From assembly GCA_018609945.1 (NCBI GenBank), contig JAHENO010000110.1:1-36255 (forward strand): 36,255 nucleotides of DNA, read 5' to 3'. The translations under genes were made by a program, and so were the position numbers. How positions within the stretch are numbered: the first letter of the stretch is position 1; each line of letters opens with the position of its first letter. This DNA comes from Haloarculaceae archaeon (GTDB lineage Archaea > Halobacteriota > Halobacteria > Halobacteriales > Haloarculaceae). Below the pieces are notes generated by a model. That model was not told where the DNA came from. It saw only the letters and a list, made by a program, of their open reading frames with translations, and ran no database searches. Positions 7,308-14,307 of this stretch are shown here, one piece after another.

Positions 7308-8182
7308 ACGGGACTGGCGTCCCCCTCGTGACGCCGTTTTCCGAGGACGGCACGCTCGACGAGGCGGGGCTGCGGGCAGTCTGCCGGTGGGTCGTCGACG
7401 GCGGCGTCGACTTCGTCGTTCCCTGCGGGTCGAACGGCGAGGCCGAACTCATGACCGTCGAGGAACGGGCCGAGGTCGTCCGGATCGTCGCCGACGAGAT
7501 GTCGGTGCCAGTGCTCGCGGGGACGGGCCACCCCGGCCTGGCGGAGACCCGCGAGCAGATCCGGCGGGCCCGCGAGGCCGGCGCCGACGGGGCGCTGGTC
7601 GTCACCCCCTTCTATTTCTCTCACGACCAGGACGCGCTCCGGGCCTACTACGAGCGCCTGGCCGAGGAAAGCGACCTCCCGACCTACCTCTACAGCGTGC
7701 CCGCGAAGACGGGCCTTGCACTCGACCCCGAGACGGTGGCGACGCTGGCCGAGCACGACAATATTGCGGGAATGAAGGATTCGGCGGGCGACATGGTCCG
7801 CTTCGGGCGCGAGCGGCGCATGGCCGGGCCCGACTTCGACCTCTTCGTCGGCAGCGGCAGCCTCTACGCGACGGCGCTCGACGCGGGCGCCGACGGCGGC
7901 GTCATGGCGCTGGCGAACGTCGTTCCCGAACTCGCCGCCGAGGTCCACGCCCGCCACGAGGCCGGCGACCACGCGGGTGCCCGGGAGCTGTGTGCGTCGG
8001 CAGTGGAACTCAACGAGGCCATCACCAGCCGCCACGGCGTTCCCGCGGTGAAGGAAGCAATGCGCTATCGGGACGTCCCCGCGGGCAGCGTGCGCTCGCC
8101 ACTCCAGCCCCTCGACGAGGAAACCGCCCGGGAGATCCGCTCGCTCGTCGACGGGACGCTGTCGGCGGCGGGGTCCGAGTAG
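7304..8182 (+). CDS. DapA-family class I aldolase (possible 2-keto-3-deoxy acid aldolase)
   Basis: This 292-residue TIM-barrel lyase has the family's pyruvate-binding loop CGSNGE (41-46), catalytic Tyr130 in YLYSVPAKTG and Schiff-base Lys158 in AGMKDSAGD. True dihydrodipicolinate synthases read GTTGE and NVPGRT, whose Arg binds the carboxylate of aspartate semialdehyde; here that position is Lys in VPAKT. This argues for another member of the family, such as a 2-keto-3-deoxygluconate-type aldolase, rather than lysine biosynthesis. The GTG start at 7304 overlaps the stop of the previous aldolase (GTGA), so translation is coupled. A nested GC-rich hairpin follows the stop. Confidence 0.78.
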   Translation: MNGTGVPLVTPFSEDGTLDEAGLRAVCRWVVDGGVDFVVPCGSNGEAELMTVEERAEVVRIVADEMSVPVLAGTGHPGLAETREQIRRAREAGADGALVVTPFYFSHDQDALRAYYERLAEESDLPTYLYSVPAKTGLALDPETVATLAEHDNIAGMKDSAGDMVRFGRERRMAGPDFDLFVGSGSLYATALDAGADGGVMALANVVPELAAEVHARHEAGDHAGARELCASAVELNEAITSRHGVPAVKEAMRYRDVPAGSVRSPLQPLDEETAREIRSLVDGTLSAAGSE

Positions 8183-8230
8183 CGGCTGTCGGCGGCGACG
8201 CCGCCGTAGCGAGCGCGGCCGGCAGCCGTC
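8183..8230 (+). terminator. Nested GC-rich hairpin after the aldolase pair
   Basis: The inner stem is GGCGGCG-A-CGCCGCC (8191-8205), enclosed by CGGCTG (8183-8188) and CAGCCG (8225-8230). It directly follows the stop of the DapA-family gene. No long T-run follows, so termination is likely but not certain. A GT-rich tract (about 8238-8270) separates it from the next promoter. Confidence 0.45.
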
Positions 8231-8277
8231 GGTTCCACTGTGTGTCGTGTGTCACGTGTCGTGTGTTGCCACGCGAG

Positions 8278-8285
8278 ACTTATGC
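8278..8285 (+). promoter_or_regulatory. TATA-like box for the 8310 gene
   Basis: ACTTATGC is centred about 28 bases before the ATG at 8310, which fits a leaderless transcript. Confidence 0.4.
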
Positions 8286-8309
8286 GAGAGGCAATCGTCC
8301 GTGTAGTCT

Positions 8310-8657
8310 ATGACCGACGAGACATTCACAGAGCCGACCGACGCGGGCGAGGAGTGGGCCGACGTGCGGATGACCGACCCCGCAGCCGCCGAGTGGGAGG
8401 TCGACGCTGTCGTCGCCGAGGGACAGGTCGAGTACGTCGACCTCCGGATCCGGCCGGACCTCCTCGCGGATTTCGTCACCTGCCTGGTCGAGGACGTCGG
8501 CCAGGACCGCGCGGGACGGGTGCTGGCGGCCGCAGCCGAGCGGCGGGGCGTCGACCTCGGGGACCACCAGCAGGAGAGCGAGGAACCCAACGACGGCGGA
8601 GCGGACGAGGCCGAGGAACACTCCGACGGCGACGAGGCGAGCGAGAGCGAGGGTTGA
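8310..8657 (+). CDS. Small acidic haloarchaeal protein of unknown function
   Basis: This 115-residue protein is strongly acidic. The first 80 residues look folded (EVDAVVAEGQVEYVDLRIRP, then a helix LLADFVTCLVEDVGQDRAGRVLAAAAERRG), and the last 35 are a disordered Glu/Asp/Ser tail. I do not recognise a family. It has its own promoter and stands alone: its stop lies 6 bases from the convergent purO stop. Codon use and composition match its neighbours, so it is probably a real gene. Confidence 0.65.
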   Translation: MTDETFTEPTDAGEEWADVRMTDPAAAEWEVDAVVAEGQVEYVDLRIRPDLLADFVTCLVEDVGQDRAGRVLAAAAERRGVDLGDHQQESEEPNDGGADEAEEHSDGDEASESEG

Positions 8658-8663
8658 GGCGCG

Positions 8664-9287
8664 TCACTCGCCGGAATCGTCGGCCGGCCCGTTGACGACG
8701 GCCGTCTCGTACCCGTCGTCTGTGACGCCGACGGCCGCGGCACAGACGGCGTGCTCGAACTCGTGGTCGTAGAGTTCGCGGGCGGCGCCGGCGGCGTCCT
8801 CGGCCGCCAGCGGGAACGGTTCGGGGCTGTCCCGCTCGTAGGTCGCCACCAGCGTCTGGCCGTCGACCGCCTCGACGAGGAGGGCGTCCCGGCGGACGAT
8901 ACCCACGAAGGCACCGTATCCGTCGGCGGGGGCAGTGGGGTCGTCCTCGAGGCCGACGATACCGGCGATGCGGGGCGTGTCGTAGTCGTCCTTCTCGAAA
9001 TCGAGCGCGAGGAGCGGGTCCGCGAGCGCGTCCCGGGCCGGGTAGCCCAGCGCGAGTTTCTCGGCGATGGGGTCGACGTGCGAGCCGTTGCCGAGCACGG
9101 CGCCACGGTCTGTGTGGCGGATGCAATTGTAGGCGATGTAGGGGTTGTCCGTCTCCGGTGCGTCGGCGGTGGGGCCGACCGTCACGGTGCCGTCGCGGTC
9201 GACGGCGCGGCGGTTCGGGAACGACCGCGATGAGACGCGGTAGGCGCCGAGGTCGGTGTCGACGACGAGGAAGCGTCCGACGTACAT
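8664..9287 (-). CDS. purO: Archaeal IMP cyclohydrolase PurO
   Basis: The 207-residue protein begins MYVGRFLVV and contains AYRVSSRSFPNR, YIAYNCIR and VLGNGSHVDPI, all marks of PurO. PurO closes FAICAR to IMP, the last step of purine synthesis in many archaea that lack the bacterial PurH cyclohydrolase domain. The ATG at 9287 is chosen because MYVGRF is the conserved start; the open frame continues upstream to 9398, into a dispersed repeat, but without homology. It is monocistronic, and its 3' end converges on the 8310 gene. Confidence 0.9.
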   Translation of the reverse strand: MYVGRFLVVDTDLGAYRVSSRSFPNRRAVDRDGTVTVGPTADAPETDNPYIAYNCIRHTDRGAVLGNGSHVDPIAEKLALGYPARDALADPLLALDFEKDDYDTPRIAGIVGLEDDPTAPADGYGAFVGIVRRDALLVEAVDGQTLVATYERDSPEPFPLAAEDAAGAARELYDHEFEHAVCAAAVGVTDDGYETAVVNGPADDSGE

Positions 9288-9371
9288 GCGCGAACGCTGG
9301 TCGGCGCGTGCGCATGTAGGTGTCGGTCTATGAACTGCCATCTGTGGTTTGACGGCGGCTACTGTGACCAG

Positions 9372-9493
9372 CCAGAAAGCTCCCGGCCGCTCGACCATTC
9401 CGGGGCTCGCTGCGTTACTCGGTCGCTCCGCTCCCTGCGTTACGTACGTCGCCCGGGGAGAGCCGAGCGGCCGGCCCCTTTCAGTCCCATCCC
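9372..9493. repeat. Dispersed repeat element, about 120 bp
   Basis: The left end is CCAGAAAGCTCCCGGCCGCT and continues TCGACC. The right end is CCGAGCGGCCGGCCCCTTTC followed by AGTCCCATCCC. The inner parts (GGCCGCTCGA and CCGAGCGGCC) are inverted copies that would form a 9-10 bp stem around a variable centre. The same ends recur at 22748-23013 and, in part, at 3965. It fills most of the 300-base gap between the purO start and the stop of the RNA phosphodiesterase gene; the remaining 9494-9587 shows nothing recognisable. Confidence 0.75.
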
Positions 9494-9587
9494 GCCAGAG
9501 GCATGCCTGCCCTTCCCCGAGTCGCGCGGCCTCGTGCGGTGCGCGCTGTCTTCCAGCGAAAAGGGACTCGTGCCGGACGATTTCACA

Positions 9588-10097
9588 TCAGGCGGGGAGC
9601 GAGACAGTGCCGGCAGAGACTTCGCGCTCGGCGTCCCAGAAAACGAGTTCGGTGATCACCCACTCGATGGGATCGATTTCTCGCTCGGCGAGTCGCCGCG
9701 CGGCCGCGAGAGTGCCGCCACGGGCGACCGTCACGTGGGGAACGTAGGCGTCACCCTCGATGTCCTCGACGGGGTCGAACGCGTCGAGGAGTCGATGGTG
9801 CAGCGCCGCCAGGCCGGGACTGTCGACGGCGAGATAGACCACCGGCGAGGGGCCGGCGGCCGCCTCCGCGAAGTAGTCGACGCCGGTCACCCGCGCCTCG
9901 ACGGCCGGCGCGCCGGCGAGCGCCTCGCGGGCGCGGGCGGCCAGCCGCTGGAAGGCCGCGCGGTCGCCGCCGCCGAGCCGTTTCACGACCAGCCCGTGTG
10001 TCTCGCGGGGGCGGGCGCGAGCGGCCGGGAGGTCCCGCGCCAGTTTCGAGGCCAGCGCGGACACCTCGCCCGGGAGAGGCGCGTTCAGGCTGTACAC
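9588..10097 (-). CDS. 2H phosphoesterase family protein (2'-5' RNA ligase / RNA 2',3'-cyclic phosphodiesterase-like)
   Basis: The 169-residue protein begins VYSLNAPLPGEV and carries the two histidine motifs of the 2H superfamily: THGLVVKR near residue 33 and YVPHVTVAR near residue 130. The second is a canonical HxT; the first is HGL, a variant often seen in haloarchaeal members. ThpR-type proteins open 2',3'-cyclic phosphates on RNA. I chose the GTG at 10097 because similarity begins there; the frame stays open upstream but without homology. No partner operon is visible. Confidence 0.75.
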   Translation of the reverse strand: MYSLNAPLPGEVSALASKLARDLPAARARPRETHGLVVKRLGGGDRAAFQRLAARAREALAGAPAVEARVTGVDYFAEAAAGPSPVVYLAVDSPGLAALHHRLLDAFDPVEDIEGDAYVPHVTVARGGTLAAARRLAEREIDPIEWVITELVFWDAEREVSAGTVSLPA

Positions 10098-10178
10098 GTC
10101 CCCGGGAAGTGCCGAGAGCAGCAAAAGACCGGCGCTCGACCGGCCCCTCCCCGGCACATTGATAGCGAGCGCGGCGTG

Positions 10179-10343
10179 GTGGAGACGTACACCGGCGGGC
10201 AGTTCGACCTCCTCGACCCTCCCGAATACGGCTCGTGGGCCGGGACCCATCCCGACCTCGGGTACGACCTCGACTCCGGGGCGACCGACGCGGTCCGCGA
10301 CCGGTTCTGCTCGCGGGCCGAGGCGCTGCTCGATGGGGTGTAG
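10179..10343 (+). pseudogene. Possible remnant of an HD-domain phosphohydrolase
   Basis: The 54-codon frame starts VETYTGGQFDLLDPP. This resembles the N-terminus of haloarchaeal HD-domain (YfbR-like) phosphohydrolases as I remember them (TYSGRMFDLLDP). It then runs into DAVRDRFCSRAEALLDGV, which looks like a family C-terminus. The metal-binding HD core between them is absent. A large internal deletion is the simplest reading, but this could also be an unrelated small protein. GTG codons at 10176 and 10179 could start it. Confidence 0.35.
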
Positions 10344-10384
10344 CGGGCGGCACGAGAGGCGCGGAAAACGGTCTAGCCGAAGTA

Positions 10385-10570
10385 TCAGATCCGGTCGAGC
10401 AGGTACAGAATGATGAGGACGATGAGAGCGAGACCGATGAGTTTCGGGAGCGGTGCGAGGATGAACTGGAGCGTCTCGACGAAGACTTCGAGCACTTCGA
10501 GCGCGAGCCAGATCACGGCGAGCACCAGGACGACCTTCAGGAGTGTCTCGACCTCTATCTTTCCGCGCAT
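10385..10570 (-). CDS. Small two-helix membrane protein (haloarchaeal DUF)
   Basis: This 61-residue protein has a short charged head (MRGKIEVET) and two hydrophobic segments (about 9-33 and 38-57) joined by a Pro-containing turn (LAPLPKLIG), ending LLDRI. I believe it belongs to a small haloarchaeal DUF family (DUF7554 from memory), function unknown. The ATG at 10570 is preferred over a longer frame because the upstream residues are not hydrophobic or conserved-looking. It is divergent from the membrane-anchored regulator gene. Confidence 0.65.
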   Translation of the reverse strand: MRGKIEVETLLKVVLVLAVIWLALEVLEVFVETLQFILAPLPKLIGLALIVLIILYLLDRI

Positions 10571-10659
10571 GTGGGGGAGTCCGGAGTCGCCGGTCAAAGC
10601 CCTTCTGGCCGGTCGGGAGCAATAAACGGTTTCAGGGTCCGACGCGAACCCGGACACGA

Positions 10660-11814
10660 ATGGCGGACAGAGCAGACACCGTAGCGCTCGTCACGGTCGC
10701 GGTCCTCGTCGTTGCGACCGGCCTGTCGGGGACAGCAGCGGCCATCCAACCACCCCCGCAGGTCGACATCGACGCCGACTCCGTGTCGTTGCAGGCCGAC
10801 GTGGCCGCCGACGGGGACGCCGTCTGGAGAGTCACCTACCGGCTTCGGCTGGACGACGAGAACGCCACCCAGGCCTTCGAGGAACTCCAGGCCGACATCG
10901 AGTCGGATCCGTCGCCGTACGTCGACCCGTTCAGACAGCGCATGCAGCGCACCGTCGCCGGGGCCGAGAACGCCACCGGGCGCGAGATGGCCGTCGAGAA
11001 CGTCACCGTCGAGACGCGCCGCGAGTCCCAGCCCCAGGTCGAGTTCGGGGTCGTCACCTACCGGCTGGAGTGGACGAACTTCGCTGCCGTGGACGGCGAG
11101 ACGGTACGCGCCGGCGACGCCATCGACCGGCTGTTCCTCGATTCGCGGACGTCGTTGCGACTGACCGCACCCGACGGGTACGTCGTCGAGTCGACGGCGC
11201 CGGCCCCGACCCGAACCGAAAGTACCGAGATCGTCTGGCAGGGCCAGCGCGACTTCGACAGTGGGGAACCCCGGGTAACCTTCGTGCCGGAGGGCGAGAC
11301 GCCGGAAGGAACCCCCGCCGGCTCCGACAGCGGCGATGGGGGCGACGGCACGGACACGCCAGCCTCCGGCGAGGGCGGACTGCCAGTCGTCCCGCTGCTC
11401 GCAGTCGTCCTCGTGGTGCTGCTCGGGGGTGCCTGGGTCGTGGTTCGCCGCGGTACGGGCTCGCCGCCGGGTTCGGCTGGCGGTGACGGGACGGCCGGAA
11501 GAACCGGGACGGCAGTGGGCGCCACCGGAGACGACGAGGACGGCGGGGACGGCGGGGACACGGGCGGGGGACCACCCCCCGAGCTACTGAGCAACGAGGA
11601 GCGGGTCCTCCGGTTGCTCGAGGACAACGGCGGCCGCATGAAACAGAAGGCAGTCGCCGAGGAACTCGACTGGACCGCAGCCAAAACGAGCCAGGTCGTC
11701 GGCGACCTCCGCGAGGAGGGCGAGGTCGAGTCCTTCCGACTGGGCCGGGAGAACGTCCTCACGCTCCCGGAGGTGGACATCGACGGCGGGAGTGCCGGCG
11801 AAGACGGGGAGTAG
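10660..11814 (+). CDS. Membrane-anchored winged-helix transcription regulator (DUF7345 ectodomain, DUF7343-type HTH)
   Basis: This 384-residue protein has a signal peptide (1-28), an extracellular beta-rich domain (about 35-210), a Gly/Asp/Ser linker (211-239), one transmembrane helix (about 241-263), a Gly-rich cytosolic linker (264-307) and a C-terminal winged helix (308-371: LLSNEERVLRLLEDNGGRMK through EVESFRLGRENVLTL). This topology puts a sensor outside and DNA binding inside. The ectodomain is clearly related to that of the PGF-CTERM protein at 14308: both have VTY, AFEEL, NATGREM and a PDGYVV/PEGYAV strand. DUF numbers are from memory. A TATA-like GCAATAAAC lies at 10619-10627. It heads a cluster of envelope genes and could regulate them. 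Confidence 0.8.
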   Translation: MADRADTVALVTVAVLVVATGLSGTAAAIQPPPQVDIDADSVSLQADVAADGDAVWRVTYRLRLDDENATQAFEELQADIESDPSPYVDPFRQRMQRTVAGAENATGREMAVENVTVETRRESQPQVEFGVVTYRLEWTNFAAVDGETVRAGDAIDRLFLDSRTSLRLTAPDGYVVESTAPAPTRTESTEIVWQGQRDFDSGEPRVTFVPEGETPEGTPAGSDSGDGGDGTDTPASGEGGLPVVPLLAVVLVVLLGGAWVVVRRGTGSPPGSAGGDGTAGRTGTAVGATGDDEDGGDGGDTGGGPPPELLSNEERVLRLLEDNGGRMKQKAVAEELDWTAAKTSQVVGDLREEGEVESFRLGRENVLTLPEVDIDGGSAGEDGE

Positions 11815-11878
11815 TCGGTCGCGACCGCCGGACCGACGGCCGGACACTGTTGCTCGTCGTGAAATGCGACACAAGGCA

Positions 11879-11885
11879 CTTATTA
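11879..11885 (+). promoter_or_regulatory. TATA box for the DUF7490-like gene
   Basis: CTTATTA is centred about 24 bases before the ATG at 11906, which predicts a leaderless transcript for the 11906-13215 pair. Confidence 0.45.
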
Positions 11886-11905
11886 CAGCCCTCACAGACC
11901 AAATC

Positions 11906-12916
11906 ATGGAACGCGAGTGGCTGCTCGCGGGGGCCGTCGTGGCCCTCGTGGCGGTCACGGTCCTCGGTGCCGCCCTGGTCCCCGGCGCCGTTGCCGACCG
12001 CTCTGACGAGGTCGTGGAGGGTGACATCCGCCTCCAGGAGATCGTCATCACGGACGGCAGGGTCGGCGGCGAGACCGTGGAGCTGGAGACGGACGTCCGC
12101 CTGGCCCACCGGCGGGGCGTCTCCGAGAACGTCACCGTCGAGTTCCGGGCCGTCGGGCTCGAATCGGGGCTGGTGACCGACAGCAAGACTGCCGAGGTCG
12201 GACGGATCAGCGGCGACCGCGAGGTGTCCGTCCGGGAGACGCTCACCGTCGAGCGGGGCGGCGGCTACCGCGTCGAGGCCATCGTCTACCGGGACGGCCA
12301 GCGGCGGTCGACCGGTGCAAAGGAAGTCCGGGGGACCGCCGCGTTGACGCCCGCCTACGCGGACGTGCCCGTCGAGTTCCACCGGTTCGCCCGCGGCGAC
12401 TTGCCCGTAATCGAGTACAGCGTCGCCGAGGCCGGGGACAACCGGTCGACGCTGTCGGTCTCGACGTACCTGACAAACACGGGCGAGACGCGCGCCGAGG
12501 GGCTGCGGCTGGTCGTCAAGGCCAGGCAGGTCGAGTCGGGCATCGTCGCCGACGAGCGCGAGGTGACCGTCGACGGTATCGAGGCCGGGCAGACCGCCAC
12601 GCCCGAAACGTCGCTGACGGTCCCCTCACAGTACAACTACTACCTCGACGCCGTCCTCTGGAAAGATGGCGTCATCGTCGACACCGCCCGGGCGGGCGCG
12701 AGCCTCGATCCCACCGAGCGGGTCCCGACGAACACGACCGAACGGGACATCGGCCTCCAGGTCGGTGACTTCGAGCGCGGCGGTGCGGGAGACGGGGGCG
12801 GCCGGACCCCACAACCCGAGGCGACGCCCAGCGCGAGCGGCCCCGGCTTCGGCGTCGTCGCGGCCGTCCTCGCGGCCCTCGGCGCGGTCTTGCTCGCACG
12901 CACCAGGAAACCATGA
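11906..12916 (+). CDS. PGF-CTERM surface protein (DUF7490-like)
   Basis: The 336-residue protein has an N-terminal signal or anchor helix (5-30) and two beta-rich repeats of about 130 residues (roughly 40-165 and 170-300). Each begins with an ELETDVRLAHRRG- or STLSVSTYLTNTG-type strand, as in Ig-like domains. A Thr/Pro/Gly linker then leads to SGPGFGVVAAVLAALGAVLL and a basic end. This is the tripartite PGF-CTERM signal processed by archaeosortase A, which in haloarchaea replaces the tail with a lipid anchor, so the protein should sit on the cell surface. It overlaps the next gene by ATGA. The family number is from memory; the function is unknown. Confidence 0.8.
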   Translation: MEREWLLAGAVVALVAVTVLGAALVPGAVADRSDEVVEGDIRLQEIVITDGRVGGETVELETDVRLAHRRGVSENVTVEFRAVGLESGLVTDSKTAEVGRISGDREVSVRETLTVERGGGYRVEAIVYRDGQRRSTGAKEVRGTAALTPAYADVPVEFHRFARGDLPVIEYSVAEAGDNRSTLSVSTYLTNTGETRAEGLRLVVKARQVESGIVADEREVTVDGIEAGQTATPETSLTVPSQYNYYLDAVLWKDGVIVDTARAGASLDPTERVPTNTTERDIGLQVGDFERGGAGDGGGRTPQPEATPSASGPGFGVVAAVLAALGAVLLARTRKP

Positions 12917-13215
12917 CCGAGACAGCCACCGACCCGGAGACAGACGAATCCAACGACACCGACGAGGACACCGAAAGCGCGCTCCCGGAGAGGATGACGG
13001 CCTACCTCATCTGGGGAACGGTCGCCGTCCTCTTTCTCGTCGGCGTGATCGCGTTCGTCGGCCTGTACAGGAGCGTCGGATCGATCATCGACATTTGGAT
13101 CGCGCCGGACTTCCGGCCGCTGTTCCGGGCGGCGTTCAACCTCGCTGTGGTGTTCGTGTGCGCGCTCGGACTGTCGGTGCTGATCCGCCGCGTAGATACT
13201 GACCGGTTCGGTTGA
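12913..13215 (+). CDS. Small membrane protein (DUF8060-like)
   Basis: This is a 100-residue protein. The first 27 residues are acidic and disordered, followed by two transmembrane helices (about 28-52 and 70-92) with a loop SVGSIIDIWIAPDFRPLF between them, and the C-terminus is RRVDTDRFG. The ATG overlaps the stop of the PGF-CTERM gene (ATGA), so the two proteins are made together and may interact in the membrane. I recognise it only as a haloarchaeal DUF family (number from memory). Confidence 0.75.
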   Translation: MTETATDPETDESNDTDEDTESALPERMTAYLIWGTVAVLFLVGVIAFVGLYRSVGSIIDIWIAPDFRPLFRAAFNLAVVFVCALGLSVLIRRVDTDRFG

Positions 13216-13276
13216 CCCCGTATGGACTAATCGGCGCCAGAAACATCCCACGACCGGAGCCGCAGGACTGCGGCCC

Positions 13277-13316
13277 GTTTAATCCGGTTTAATCGGGCTT
13301 AACCGTCGGTAATCCG
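13277..13316 (+). promoter_or_regulatory. Four 10-bp direct repeats upstream of a TATA box
   Basis: GTTTAATCCG (13277), GTTTAATCGG (13287), GCTTAACCGT (13297) and CGGTAATCCG (13307) lie end to end with a 10-base period, one helical turn. They stop 16 bases before the TATA box at 13333. The first two differ at one base; the other two keep a TAA/TAAT core. The spacing fits cooperative binding of a regulator on one face of the DNA. Confidence 0.5.
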
Positions 13317-13332
13317 GGCTCAGCGACTGCCA

Positions 13333-13338
13333 TTTATA
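13333..13338 (+). promoter_or_regulatory. TATA box for the DUF7096-like gene
   Basis: TTTATA within CATTTATAACCC is centred about 33 bases before the ATG at 13369, giving a leader of a few bases. Confidence 0.5.
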
Positions 13339-13368
13339 ACCCCTCCCGGGGGCATAGTGAGAGTTACA

Positions 13369-14244
13369 ATGCGAGCACAGACAGCACTCGTGGCACTCGC
13401 GCTGCTCCTCGCCGTGGCGGCGGTCCCCGCCGCGGGGATGGCAGCGACGGATAGCACGGTGATGGCAGACCAGCACGCGAACGAGACCGACGGCGCGGCC
13501 AACGCGACTGAAGACGCGAACGCGAGCGTCGCGCCGGGCGAACGACTGTCGGGCGTCGTGGGCGTCCAAGAGGCCGAACTCGACGGCGAAGTCGAGGGCC
13601 GCGCGTTCGGGATCAGAGTCGCCGGGGCCGCGACGAACGAGTCGCGGGCGGACGTGGTTGCCGAGCAACTCTCGGAAATCGAACAGCGCCTGAACGAGAC
13701 CGAACAGCGCAAGCAGGAACTCCAGGAAGCCCGCGAGAACGGGTCGATGAGCGAGGGCAAGTACCGCGCGGAGATGGCGAAACTGGCCGCCCAGACCGAG
13801 ACCGCGAAGGACCTGACCGACCGCTCGGAGAACGCCTCGCAGGGCCTGCCCGCGGACCTCCTCGAATCGAAGGGCATCAACGTCTCCGCGATCCAGACGC
13901 TGAAAGACCACGCCGACCAGTTGACCGGACCAGAAGTGGCCGAGATCGCCCGGAGCATCGCCGGTGAGACCGCGCCCGGTGCCGGCCCGCCCGAGGACCG
14001 CGGTCCCGGGAGCAACGCACCCGACGATGCCGGCGACGGCGACGACGCTGACGCCGACAGCGAGCGCGACGCCGGCGATCGCGGGTCGCCCGAGGATCGG
14101 AATGCCGGCGATGGCGACGCCGAGGATACCGACGACGAGGACACGGCCACCCCGACGCCGGACGACAGCGAGGCCGCAGGTGACGGTGCTGACAACGCTG
14201 GAGGCGGCAGTGGCGGTGACGGCGGCGGTGGCGGGAGCTACTGA
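13369..14244 (+). CDS. Secreted coiled-coil protein (DUF7096-like)
   Basis: The 291-residue protein has a signal peptide (1-26, MRAQTALVALALLLAVAAVP with an AGMAA cleavage region), then an Asn-rich segment with several N-x-S/T sites. A folded region (60-90) is followed by a coiled coil (about 96-150: VVAEQLSEIEQRLNETEQRK and onward) and a helical region to 200. The last 90 residues are Asp/Gly low complexity ending GGGGGSY, with no membrane anchor. I chose the ATG at 13369; a GTG four codons earlier is possible. It has its own promoter with four 10-bp repeats. I recall this as DUF7096, function unknown. Confidence 0.75.
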   Translation: MRAQTALVALALLLAVAAVPAAGMAATDSTVMADQHANETDGAANATEDANASVAPGERLSGVVGVQEAELDGEVEGRAFGIRVAGAATNESRADVVAEQLSEIEQRLNETEQRKQELQEARENGSMSEGKYRAEMAKLAAQTETAKDLTDRSENASQGLPADLLESKGINVSAIQTLKDHADQLTGPEVAEIARSIAGETAPGAGPPEDRGPGSNAPDDAGDGDDADADSERDAGDRGSPEDRNAGDGDAEDTDDEDTATPTPDDSEAAGDGADNAGGGSGGDGGGGGSY

Positions 14245-14307
14245 TCCCCCTCGATTGCAGTATCGGCCACAAACTACATTTCAGAGACTCACTCTATTGA
14301 CAGAGAC

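Noticed and set aside
7304..8182. True dihydrodipicolinate synthase (dapA)
   Set aside because: The Arg of the NVPGRT motif is replaced in SVPAKTG, and no other lysine-pathway gene is nearby.
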